Below are positions 29,878-39,824 of a stretch of 64,000 bases of DNA, piece after piece (positions within the stretch are counted from its first letter, which is position 1; every line of letters starts with the position of its first letter). The stretch comes from Pseudoxanthomonas sp. J35. GTDB taxonomy: Bacteria; Pseudomonadota; Gammaproteobacteria; Xanthomonadales; Xanthomonadaceae. The notes under the pieces were generated by a model. The model saw only the letters and a program-made list of their open reading frames with translations, ran no database searches and had not been told where the DNA came from. The DNA lies in contig NZ_AZVB01000001.1 in the NCBI RefSeq assembly GCF_000513995.1, positions 124,001 to 188,000 on the forward strand, written 5' to 3'. Position numbers and translations under genes: made by a program.

Positions 29878-30294
29878 ATGCCGCCGCCGGAGACCCTCGC
29901 GGTGCCGGTGCACGGCGTGCAGGCCGGGCGCATCGCCGCGACCTTCGGCGCACCACGCGATGGCGGACGCAGCCATGCCGGCGTCGACATCTTCGCCGCA
30001 CGCGGCACGCCGGTGACCAGCACCACCCGCGGCGTGGTCCGCACCATCGCCGACCGCGGGCTCGGCGGCCGCCAGGTCTGTGGGCTCGGGCCCGGCGGCG
30101 AACGGCACTATTACGCACACCTGGACGACTGGGCCCCGGGCCTGGCCGAAGGCGACATCATCCAGCCCGGCACCCCGCTGGGCACGGTGGGCAATACCGG
30201 CAACGCCCGTACCACCCCGCCACACCTGCACTACGGCATCTACGGCAGCGAGGGCGCCATCGCCCCCCTGCCACGGATGCGTGCCGGCCACTGA
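29878..30294 (+). CDS. M23 family metallopeptidase (start uncertain)
   Basis: From ATG 29878 the product is 138 residues and holds a complete LytM domain: SHAGVDIFA (HxxxD zinc ligands) and HLHYGIY (HxH). Such enzymes cut peptidoglycan peptides or, when degenerate, activate amidases. The frame stays open upstream and encodes an Arg-rich segment and a hydrophobic helix (LLLAVALPCLLALTALWAW) from about 29710, as expected for a membrane-anchored enzyme. No ATG, GTG or TTG starts it: position 29710 reads ATA. Either a rare start (ATA, CTG) is used or the anchor has been lost by mutation. Confidence 0.8.
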   Translation: MPPPETLAVPVHGVQAGRIAATFGAPRDGGRSHAGVDIFAARGTPVTSTTRGVVRTIADRGLGGRQVCGLGPGGERHYYAHLDDWAPGLAEGDIIQPGTPLGTVGNTGNARTTPPHLHYGIYGSEGAIAPLPRMRAGH

Positions 30295-30398
30295 ACGGCT
30301 TTCCGCCGACGTGGAACGGTCCATCGTGACCATGGCCCTCGTTCCTGCGGGGGGGCGGGCCTATGGTGTGGTCATCCCATCCGCCAGACCGTTCCACC

Positions 30399-30701
30399 AT
30401 GGTTTCCACTCCCAAACGCTACCGGGTCACCGTCACCCCGGTCGAACGCGACGGCCTGCCCTGCAGCGGCCGCTGCAGCATCGAATTCGAACAGGCCTGC
30501 GGCGAAGACTGGATGCGCATGATCGAGAACACCCAGCGCCTGCCCGGCTACAGCGGCGACGAGCGCATCGCCCTGGTGGTCGGCGCGCGCCTGCTCGATG
30601 CCCTGGCCCGCAGCCGCCGCGAGGTCCCGGACGACCCGCTGGCCGAACTGCGCGCGCCGCTGGAAAGACTGCTGGCCCGGATCGGCCCGCGCACGGCCTG
30701 A
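30399..30701 (+). CDS. DUF3861 family protein
   Basis: 100 residues from ATG 30399 (MVSTPKRYRVTVTPVERDG). The KRYRVTVTP opening, IEFEQACGEDW and DERIALVVGARLLDAL match DUF3861, a small cytoplasmic family of unknown function. No signal or membrane segment. It stands alone 105 bp after the M23 gene. Confidence 0.75.
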   Translation: MVSTPKRYRVTVTPVERDGLPCSGRCSIEFEQACGEDWMRMIENTQRLPGYSGDERIALVVGARLLDALARSRREVPDDPLAELRAPLERLLARIGPRTA

Positions 30702-30827
30702 TCCGGCGCGGCGCCGCGCATCATCGCGCCCGCGCACGCGGCGCCCCCGTCCCCCGCCAACCGCGCTTTCATCCTGCGTCCAGCCGGGCCGCGGCCATCA
30801 TGCCCCGTCCCCCGATGGAGCCTGCCC

Positions 30828-31412
30828 ATGCGATCGCGCCTTTCCCTGCCCTGGTTCCTGTGTGCCTGCCTCGCCCTGGCTGGCGCCCTGCCTGCCGTGG
30901 CCGCACCGCAGGTGGACGGCCAGCGGGTCAGCGTCGGCGCCGAGGACGCGCGGCTGTTCCTGGAGAGGCGCTTCCCGGTCACCCAGGACGCACTGGGTGG
31001 ACTGGTCGCCGTCACCGCCAGCCGGCCGCAGCTGGAGATCCCGCCCGGCTCGCGGGTCCGGCTCTCGCTGGACCTGGCCCTGACCACGATGGGCGGCGCG
31101 CCGGTACCGATGGGGCGCGCCGAGCTGAGCAGCGCGCTTCGCTACGACGCCGCGCGGCAGGCGTTCTTCCTGGACCAGCCGCGGGTCGAGGCCTTCCACC
31201 CGGCCAATGGCGGCGAAGGCTTGGACGCGAAGACCCAGGCCCTGCTCAACGCCTGGCTGGCCGACTACGCCGCGTCCGAGCCGGTCTACCGGATCGACCC
31301 GGCCATCGCCGCGCTGCTGGGCGGGATGCAGGTCGAATCGGCCGGCATCGAGGACGGGCACCTGGTGGTCACCTTCGACCGCGAGGTCGGGATGGCCGCG
31401 CCGGCGCCCTGA
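30828..31412 (+). CDS. DUF1439 domain-containing periplasmic protein
   Basis: 194 residues. Signal peptide to about residue 26 (ALPAVAA), then a beta-rich domain (RVSVGAEDARLFLERRFPVTQDALGG...RVRLSLDLALTT...GRAELSSALRYDAARQAFFLDQPRVEAF) as in E. coli YceB (DUF1439). YceB is a lipoprotein; here no lipobox is seen. These proteins resemble lipid-binding tubular folds. Function unknown. Confidence 0.75.
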   Translation: MRSRLSLPWFLCACLALAGALPAVAAPQVDGQRVSVGAEDARLFLERRFPVTQDALGGLVAVTASRPQLEIPPGSRVRLSLDLALTTMGGAPVPMGRAELSSALRYDAARQAFFLDQPRVEAFHPANGGEGLDAKTQALLNAWLADYAASEPVYRIDPAIAALLGGMQVESAGIEDGHLVVTFDREVGMAAPAP

Positions 31413-31416
31413 GCGC

Positions 31417-31884
31417 TCAGCGCTTGGGCTGCAGCATCGTGCCGGTGCACTTGGGCGAGCCGCAGCGGCAGGCCCAGATCTTCTTCAGCCGCGGCGTGTG
31501 CCGCTCGGCCAGGGTGATGCCGTAGTTGTAGGTCAGCTCCTCGCCCGGGGCGATGTCGCGGATCGCCTCGATGAAGACCCGGTCCTTGCGGCTGTCGCCG
31601 TCCTCGTTCTCGTCGATCAGCGCCTCGCAGTTCGGGTCGCAGCTGTGGTTGATCCAGCGCGCGTCGTTGCCCTCGTAGCTGGCGTCGATCACCCAGTCGT
31701 CGTTGAGGGTGAACAGGAAGGTGTGGCCGCTTTCCACGTCGCCGCCGCTGTCCTGGTCGACCTCCTCGTGGGTGCGGCGGCGCCCCTTGTACTCGATGAT
31801 GCGCTCGCCCTTGCGGATCGGCATCGCGGCGAACACGCCGTTGCCGTGGATGGGCGACTTGCGGGCGACGATCTTGCGGGGCAT
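31417..31884 (-). CDS. SET domain protein-lysine methyltransferase
   Basis: 155 residues from ATG 31884 (MPRKIVARKSPIHGNGVFAA). All SET signatures are present: GNGVFAA (I), NHSCDPN (79-85), ELTYNYG (116-122) and a post-SET cysteine set CRCGSPKC (C139, C141, C146) that would bind zinc with the NHSC cysteine. SAM-dependent lysine methylation is expected; the bacterial target is unknown. The family is eukaryotic in flavour but occurs in several Xanthomonads. It converges with the DUF1439 gene, 4 bp apart. The HU-like Lys-rich tail 2 kb away is a conceivable substrate (inference only). Confidence 0.92.
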   Translation of the reverse strand: MPRKIVARKSPIHGNGVFAAMPIRKGERIIEYKGRRRTHEEVDQDSGGDVESGHTFLFTLNDDWVIDASYEGNDARWINHSCDPNCEALIDENEDGDSRKDRVFIEAIRDIAPGEELTYNYGITLAERHTPRLKKIWACRCGSPKCTGTMLQPKR

Positions 31885-32081
31885 CGGGTTTCCAGTGGCT
31901 GGCGGGGGAAAGGCCGATTCTCGCCCATGCACCTCCACAACCCAAGCCCGGCGCCGGACGCTGGCACGGCCGTCGTGCCGGAAGTCAGGGTGACCCTCGC
32001 CACGGCATGGCTTCCGGCTGCCCTGGCGCCGCCGTGGCCCGCGTTCAATCGCGCAACGTCCACCGCCCGCAAGGTCCCACC

Positions 32082-32657
32082 ATGCCGTTCGCTCTGCCCC
32101 GGCACGCGCTGCGCGTGCTCCTGCTGCTCCTGCCCGTCCTGCCCCTGCTCGCCGCCTGCGGCGGCGGCGCCCCGGAAGCCACCGCGGCCACGTCGCCGAA
32201 GGCCTCCGCCGACGTCGACCTGGTCGCGCGCGGCGAGTACCTGGTCCGGATCGCCGGCTGCAACGACTGCCACACCCCCGGCTATGGCCCGGCCCAGGGC
32301 GAGGTGCCGAAGGAGCAGTGGCTCATTGGCTCCGCCCCGCTGGGCTACACCGGCCCCTGGGGCACCACCTATGCGACCAACCTGCGCCTGCGCATGCAGG
32401 AGCTGAGCGAGGAGCAGTGGCTGGAGTACAGCGCCCACCTGCGCGCGCGCCCGCTGATGCCGGACTTCAACCTGCGCGCGATGACCGAGGACGACCGCCG
32501 CGCCCTGTACCGGTTCATCCGCGGCCTCGGCCCGGCCGGCGAGAAGGCCCCGCCGGCGCTGGCGCCGGGCCAGACCGCGAAGCCGCCGGTGCTGGCCCTG
32601 GTCCTGCCGGAGGCCCCCGCCGGCGTGGCCCCGCCCACCGGCGCAGAGGCCGACTGA
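32082..32657 (+). CDS. Cytochrome c family lipoprotein
   Basis: 191 residues from ATG 32082. Lipoprotein signal with LLAAC (Cys 26), a Ser/Ala linker, then a single haem motif CNDCH (60-64) in YLVRIAGCNDCHTPG. A likely methionine ligand lies in RARPLMPDF. The class is similar to the cytochrome subunits associated with periplasmic dehydrogenases, but no dehydrogenase gene is adjacent. C-terminal 40 residues are Pro/Ala-rich. Anchored in the outer or inner membrane facing the periplasm. It lies just upstream of the suf regulator promoter. Confidence 0.85.
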   Translation: MPFALPRHALRVLLLLLPVLPLLAACGGGAPEATAATSPKASADVDLVARGEYLVRIAGCNDCHTPGYGPAQGEVPKEQWLIGSAPLGYTGPWGTTYATNLRLRMQELSEEQWLEYSAHLRARPLMPDFNLRAMTEDDRRALYRFIRGLGPAGEKAPPALAPGQTAKPPVLALVLPEAPAGVAPPTGAEAD

Positions 32658-32677
32658 AGCCCGCCTGACCCCTGCAG

Positions 32678-32720
32678 TTGGCCGGGCGGCGTCGAAAGCG
32701 TACAATTTCGGTACGCTTTC
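32678..32720 (+). promoter_or_regulatory. suf promoter overlapped by a perfect inverted repeat
   Basis: -35 TTGGCC (32678-32683), 17-bp spacer, -10 TACAAT (32701-32706). The arms gaaagcgtac (32694-32703) and gtacgctttc (32711-32720) form a perfect 10-bp inverted repeat with a 7-bp spacer that covers the -10 and the start site. A dimeric regulator bound here would block transcription. The Rrf2 protein encoded 16 bp downstream is the obvious candidate. Confidence 0.75.
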
Positions 32721-32735
32721 AAGCCCCGCCCCGCC

Positions 32736-33200
32736 ATGCTCCGCGTCACCAAACTGACCGACTACGCCACCGTGGTCCTGACCGTGCTCGCCGCACGGCC
32801 GGGCCAGGTGCTGAGCGCGGCCGACCTGGCCGAGCACTCCGGGCTGGAACAGCCCACCGTCAGCAAGCTGCTCAAGCCGCTGGCCCAGGCCGGCCTGGTC
32901 GAGGGTCTGCGCGGGGTCCACGGCGGCTACCGCCTGAGCCGCGCCGCCGACCGGATCAGCCTGATCGAGATCGTCGAGGCCATGGAAGGGCCGCTGGCGA
33001 TGACCGAGTGCAGCCAGCACGAGAGCAACTGCGGCATCGCCCACCAGTGCGGCGTGCGCAGCAACTGGCGGCTGATCAACGACGTGGTCGCCGACGCCCT
33101 GCGCGGCGTCACCCTGGCGCAGATGCTGCGCCCGCTCCCCCCCGTTTCCCCTCCCCCCAGCGCACGCCGGCGCGAGATCGCCGTGCGCGTCGACAGCTGA
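32736..33200 (+). CDS. SUF system Fe-S assembly regulator (Rrf2 family)
   Basis: 154 residues. Winged helix [17 protein letters not shown]...[41 protein letters not shown], then three cysteines C92, C99 and C105 spaced like the [2Fe-2S] ligands of IscR. It is the first gene of the suf operon, 16 bp before sufB. It probably represses its own operon at the inverted repeat 32694-32720 when Fe-S cluster supply is adequate. The C-terminal tail ([13 protein letters not shown]) is basic. Confidence 0.92.
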   Translation: MLRVTKLTDYATVVLTVLAARPGQVLSAADLAEHSGLEQPTVSKLLKPLAQAGLVEGLRGVHGGYRLSRAADRISLIEIVEAMEGPLAMTECSQHESNCGIAHQCGVRSNWRLINDVVADALRGVTLAQMLRPLPPVSPPPSARRREIAVRVDS

Positions 33201-33216
33201 AACCCGTAGGCAGCCC

Positions 33217-34695
<1,479 letters not shown>

Positions 34696-34775
34696 GCCGC
34701 CACCGCCCCGGGTTCGACCTGGAGACCGGGATCGGGGCGAGCGCCCCTCCCGGCCCCGGCGCTTCCGGACCCCAC

Positions 34776-34804
34776 CCAATCCCGAATCCCGAATCCCCAA
34801 TCCC
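34776..34804. repeat. GGGATTC-type heptamer array abutting the sufC start
   Basis: Units of ccaatccc/gaatccc/gaatcccc/aatccc run without gap into ATG 34805. They take the place where a Shine-Dalgarno would be. A weak complementary copy (gggatcgggg) lies at about 34728-34738. Same family as 9183-9296 and 14308-14406. Confidence 0.7.
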
Positions 34805-35568
<764 letters not shown>

Positions 35569-35569
<1 letters not shown>

Positions 35570-36876
35570 TGTCGGCACTGCTGGATTCGTTCCGCGACGC
35601 GTTCGCGGGCCTGCGCGACGCCGAGGCCCAGCAGCTGGGCCCCGGCCGCCGCGAGGCGCTGGAGGCGCTGCTCGCCGACGGCATCCCCGGCCCGCGCGAG
35701 GAGGCCTGGAAGTACACCCCGCTGCGCGCCCTGGAGCGGCGCAGCTTCGCCGCGCCCGACCCGGCGCCGGCGGCGATCGACCCGGCCCTGCTGGCCGGCA
35801 TCCCCGCGCCACGCCTGGTCTTCGTCAACGGCCGCCACGACGCCGCGCTGAGCGACCTGTCCGGCCTGCCCGCCGGCATCGAGGTGCAGGCGCTGTCACA
35901 GGTGCTGGTCCATGGCCAGCCGCGCGACGCCAACTTCCTGTTGCGCCGCTACGAGCAGCGCGCCGACCTGTTCGCCCGCGCCAACGCCGCCCTCGCCGAG
36001 GACGGCGCGGTGGTGCGGCTGGAAACCGGCGTGGCGGCCGGCGCGCCGCTGCACCTGGTCAGCGTCGGCACCGCGCAGCCGGGCGACCGCGCCTGGCACC
36101 TGCGCCACTTCATCGAACTGCACAACGACGCCCGCCTGGACATCGTCGAGCACCAGCTGGCCGCCGGCGACCACGCCAACCTGGGCACGGCGGTGCTGCA
36201 CCTGCACCTGGGCCAGCGCGCGATCGTGCGCCACGCCCGGGTCCAGGACGAGGCCGCGCGCGCCAGCCTGTTCGCCCGCACCGACGCGGTGCTGGCCCGC
36301 GACGCCCGCTACCAGCGCATCGACCTGGAACTGGGCGCGGCCCTCAGCCGCCACGAGCTCAACGTGCGCCTGGAAGGCAACGGCGCGCGGCTGGTCGCCA
36401 ACGGCGTGCTGCTCGGCGACGGCCGCCGCCACGTCGACACCCGCCTGGGCATCGAGCACATCGCCCGCGACACCGGCTGCGAGCTGGTCTGGCGCGGGAT
36501 CGGCGAAGGCCGCAGCCGGGTGGTGTTCCACGGCGGCATCCACATCCGCCCCGGCGCCGACGGCACCGACGCGGCGCTGTCGACCAAGAACCTGCTGCTG
36601 TCGGCCGACGCCGAGGTGGACGCGCAGCCGGTGCTGGTGATCGACACCGACGAGGTCAAGGCCGCGCACGGCGCCACCGTCGGCCAGCTCGATGCCAACG
36701 CGCTGTTCTACCTGCGCTCGCGCGGCCTGCCCGAGGCGCAGGCGCGACGCCTGCTGACCGTGGCGTTCTGCCGCGAGCCGCTGATGGCGCTGGAGGACGA
36801 CGGCCTGCGCCAGTTCCTGCTGGCCCGCCTCGACGCCGCCCTGGCCAAGGCCCTGACCCCGGGAGAAACCGCATGA
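35569..36876 (+). CDS. sufD: Fe-S cluster assembly protein SufD
   Basis: 435 residues. Structural partner of SufB with the same beta-helix fold. PREEAWKYTPLRALERRSF near the N-terminus and VFHGGIHIRPGADGTDAALSTKNLLLSADAEVDAQPVLVIDTDEVKAAHGATVGQLDANALFYLRSRGL at the C-terminus are diagnostic, with the conserved His in KAAHGAT. It overlaps sufC by one base and sufS by four, so the three are co-translated. Confidence 0.96.
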
Positions 36877-38141
36877 GCACGCTGCCGGCAGCCGTCCACG
36901 ACGCAGCGCTGGGCAACCACGACAACGGGGTCGACTGGGCCCGCGTCCGCGCCGACTTCCCGCTGCTGATGCGCGAGGTCCACGGCAAGCCGCTCATCTA
37001 CCTGGACAACGCCAATACCGGGCAGAAGCCGCTGCAGGTGATCGCCTCGCAGGACGAGTTCTACCGGCGCCACAACGCCAACGTCAGCCGCGCGGTGCAC
37101 GCGCTGGGCACCGAGGCGACCGAGGCCTACGAGGCCGCGCGCGGCAAGCTGGCGCGCTTCCTCAACGTCCGCGCCGACGAGCTGGTGCTGTGCAGCGGCA
37201 CCACCTTCGCGATCAACCTGGTGGCCTATTCCTGGGCGCTGCCGCGGCTGAAGGCCGGCGACGTGATCCTGGTCTCGCGGATGGAGCACCACGCCAACAT
37301 CGTGCCCTGGCAGCTGGTGGCCCAGCGCACCGGCGCCACGATCCGCGTCGCCGAGATCCTGCCCGACGGCCAGCTGGACCTGGACGCGCTGTACCGGGCG
37401 ATGACCCCGGAAGTGAAGCTGCTGGCCGTGGCCCACGTGTCCAACGTGCTGGGCACGGTCAACCCGGTACGCGAGATCTGCCGCGAGGCGCGCCGCCGCG
37501 GCATCATCACCGTGGTCGACGGTTCCCAGGCCGCGCCGCACCTGAAGCTGGACGTGGCCGCGATCGGCTGCGACTTCTACGCCATCACCGGCCACAAGAT
37601 GTGCGGCCCCACCGGTACCGGCGCGCTGTGGGCGCGCCGCGAGTACCTGGAATCGATGCCGCCGTTCATCGGTGGTGGCGAGATGATCAAGGAAGTGAGC
37701 TTCGACGGCACCGTATTCAACGACCCGCCGCACCGCTTCGAGGCCGGCACGCCGAACATCGCCGGCTTCGTCGGCCTGGGCGCCGCGGTCGACTACCTCG
37801 AATCGGTCGGCATGGACGCCATCGCGGCGCGCGAGGCCGAGCTGCTGGCCCACGCCACCGGGGCGCTGCAGGCGATCCCGGGGCTGCGCATCCTCGGCAC
37901 CGCGCCGGGCAAGGCGGCGGTGATCTCGTTCCTGGTCGAAGGCGCGCACGCGCACGACCTGGCCACCCTGCTCGACCTGGAAGGCGTGGCCGTGCGTTCG
38001 GGCCAGCACTGCGCCCACCCGCTGTTGCAGTTCTTCGGCGTAGCGGCCACGCTGCGTGCCTCGCTGGCCTTCTACAACACCCACGACGAGATCGACCGCT
38101 TCGCCGCCGCCCTGGTCAAGGTGCGCCGGCTGCTCGGGTGA
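36873..38141 (+). CDS. sufS: Cysteine desulfurase SufS
   Basis: 422 residues. Group II cysteine desulfurase: PLP-binding Lys in YAITGHKMCGPTGTGALW and the persulfide-forming Cys in RSGQHCAHPL. It supplies sulfur to SufBC2D. No sufE is seen in the window, so the sulfur acceptor is encoded elsewhere or bypassed. An N-terminal extension of about 20 residues precedes VRADFPLLMREVHGKPLIYLDNA. It overlaps sufD by 4 bp. Confidence 0.97.
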   Translation: MSTLPAAVHDAALGNHDNGVDWARVRADFPLLMREVHGKPLIYLDNANTGQKPLQVIASQDEFYRRHNANVSRAVHALGTEATEAYEAARGKLARFLNVRADELVLCSGTTFAINLVAYSWALPRLKAGDVILVSRMEHHANIVPWQLVAQRTGATIRVAEILPDGQLDLDALYRAMTPEVKLLAVAHVSNVLGTVNPVREICREARRRGIITVVDGSQAAPHLKLDVAAIGCDFYAITGHKMCGPTGTGALWARREYLESMPPFIGGGEMIKEVSFDGTVFNDPPHRFEAGTPNIAGFVGLGAAVDYLESVGMDAIAAREAELLAHATGALQAIPGLRILGTAPGKAAVISFLVEGAHAHDLATLLDLEGVAVRSGQHCAHPLLQFFGVAATLRASLAFYNTHDEIDRFAAALVKVRRLLG

Positions 38142-38178
38142 CCGGCCAGCCTTGTCGATCCAGCCGCACAAGCCGTCC

Positions 38179-38721
38179 ATGACTCCACTGACGTTCCGCC
38201 ACGCCACCCACGCCGACATCCCCGCCATCGTCGCCCTGGTCACTTCGGCCTACCGGGGCGAGACCAGCCGCCGCGGCTGGACCACCGAGGCCGACCTGCT
38301 CGACGGCCAGCGCATCGATCCGGACGTCCTGGCCGCGGACCTGGCGCGGCCGCGCAGCGTGGTCCTGCTGGCCGAGCGCGAAGGCGGGCTGCTGGCCTGC
38401 GCGCACGTGGCCGAGGAGGACGGCGCCGGCTATTTCGGCATGTTCGCCGTGCGCCCCGACCTGCAGGGCGGTGGCGTCGGCAAGGCGGTGATCGCCGAGG
38501 CCGAGCGCATCGCCGCGGCGGACTGGGGCCTGCCGGTCATGCGCATGACCGTGATCGACGTGCGCGAGAGCCTGATCGCCTTCTACCAGCGTCGCGGCTA
38601 CGTCCGCACCGGCATCCTCAAGCCCTTCCCCTACGGCGACGAGCGCTTCGGCATCCCGCTGCGCGACGACCTGCGCTTCGAGGTGCTGGAGAAGCCGCTG
38701 CGCCAGGAGGCGGTGGCATGA
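38179..38721 (+). CDS. GNAT family N-acetyltransferase
   Basis: 180 residues from ATG 38179. FRHATHADIPAIVALVTSAYRGE is a typical GNAT opening; the acetyl-CoA loop is VRPDLQGGGVGKAVIAEAE and the last strand region is YQRRGYVRTG. Substrate unknown. It follows sufS by 37 bp and overlaps the Rieske gene by 4 bp, so it is probably co-transcribed with suf; such GNAT genes appear in Xanthomonad suf operons without a known Fe-S role. Confidence 0.88.
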   Translation: MTPLTFRHATHADIPAIVALVTSAYRGETSRRGWTTEADLLDGQRIDPDVLAADLARPRSVVLLAEREGGLLACAHVAEEDGAGYFGMFAVRPDLQGGGVGKAVIAEAERIAAADWGLPVMRMTVIDVRESLIAFYQRRGYVRTGILKPFPYGDERFGIPLRDDLRFEVLEKPLRQEAVA

Positions 38722-39050
38722 GCGAGACCTGGACCTTCGTCTGCGCCACCAGCGAGCTGCTGCCCGGCGAGATGCGCCCGGTCTTCGACGAAGTCACCGG
38801 TACCCCGATCCTGGTGGTCAACCTGGACGGCGAGTTCTACGCGCTGGAGGACCGCTGCAGCCACGAGGACTTCGAACTGTCCTCCGGCACGGTCGACCCG
38901 GCCGAGGGCAGCATCGAATGCGTGCTGCACGGCGCCCGCTTCGACCTGCGCGACGGGCGCGCGCTCTGCGCCCCCGCCTATTCGCCGGTGCCCACGTTCC
39001 CGGTGAAGCTCGAGCACGGTGGCGTCTGGACCCGCGACGACCGCGGCTGA
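38718..39050 (+). CDS. Rieske [2Fe-2S] ferredoxin
   Basis: 110 residues. The two Rieske boxes are present: CSH (C47, H49) in DRCSHEDF and CVLHG (C68, H71) in ECVLHGARFDLRDG. It is the size of the stand-alone ferredoxins that accompany ring-hydroxylating oxygenases, but here it ends the suf operon. It could serve as electron donor or as a cluster client. ATG overlaps the GNAT stop. Confidence 0.92.
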   Translation: MSETWTFVCATSELLPGEMRPVFDEVTGTPILVVNLDGEFYALEDRCSHEDFELSSGTVDPAEGSIECVLHGARFDLRDGRALCAPAYSPVPTFPVKLEHGGVWTRDDRG

Positions 39051-39189
39051 GCCGCCGGGTCTGGCGCCAACCCCCGCAAGCTCCTGGTTCCTGGCGCCGT
39101 ACCCGGTGCCGGGGCGGGCATGCCTGCCCGCTTCCGGGCCCTCGCCGCCCCGCGGCTGCGAAAGCCAAAGGAACAGGATTCATCCTCGA

Positions 39190-39217
39190 TTGCATTTGAT
39201 AACTATTCCTGTTTAAG
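39190..39217 (+). promoter_or_regulatory. Promoter with Fur-like site upstream of iron-uptake genes
   Basis: TTGCAT (39190-39195) and TTTAAG (39212-39217) make a weak -35/-10 pair with a 16-bp spacer. TGATAACTATTC (39197-39208) in the spacer resembles half of the Fur 7-1-7 palindrome. It precedes a small TTG-start gene and the siderophore-type receptor gene. The DNA here is strikingly AT-rich compared with its surroundings. Confidence 0.45.
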
Positions 39218-39264
39218 CTATTCACGATCGGCCCGACTGGCGTGGCCGAACCCGTGGGGAACGC

Positions 39265-39705
39265 TTGAACCAGCACTGCCCAACCGATTCCTGCGCCGCC
39301 CGGGCCGCGGCGCTCCGCGCCCGCGCGGTGCTCGCAGGCATGGCGATGGTGCTGCTCTTCTCGGCCGTGGTCCTGCTTCCCCGCCCGACCACGACCGCCA
39401 CGGGCACGGCCACCCGGCCGGCTCCGCAGGTCCAGGCACTTGCCGCCGATGATCCGGGCCCGGCCAGCCCCGGCCCCCACGGTGGCGTCGTTTCTCTCCC
39501 GAAGCCGGAAGGCAAGCCGCGCTCGGGCAGCGCGCCGCAGCCGCCCGCCTTCCCGGAGTTCGCAGCTGCCGCGCCCACCCCACCTGCGGCCACCGCGGTG
39601 GTCTCCCCCCGCCCGCAGCTGGCGACCGCCCTCCCCCCCGCCGAAGCGCTGCAGCCGGATCCCGCGCTGTACCTGCATCCAGGCCAGGCGCCGCCTGCGA
39701 CCTGA
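39265..39705 (+). CDS. Hypothetical proline-rich membrane-anchored protein
   Basis: 146 residues from TTG 39265, with a GGGGA Shine-Dalgarno 6 bases before it. A membrane segment (VLAGMAMVLLFSAVVLL, residues about 22-38) is followed by about 105 residues rich in Pro, Ala and Thr that look unstructured. The layout (short cytoplasmic end, one helix, extended periplasmic Pro-rich region) recalls TonB-like or energy-coupling linkers, but no TonB C-terminal domain is present. The position under a Fur-like promoter and before a siderophore receptor suggests iron regulation. It may be a spurious frame; codon use in the C-terminal part is low-complexity. Confidence 0.4.
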   Translation: MNQHCPTDSCAARAAALRARAVLAGMAMVLLFSAVVLLPRPTTTATGTATRPAPQVQALAADDPGPASPGPHGGVVSLPKPEGKPRSGSAPQPPAFPEFAAAAPTPPAATAVVSPRPQLATALPPAEALQPDPALYLHPGQAPPAT

Positions 39706-39824
39706 GCCATCCCGCCCGCGTACGCCAGGGCCATCCCGGCTTTCCCAGCAACGCACCCCCGCGCCGCCGACCCAGCAGGTCGCCAGGCTGCCGTGCGCGC
39801 CCCACCTTCGGAGCACCCACAACC

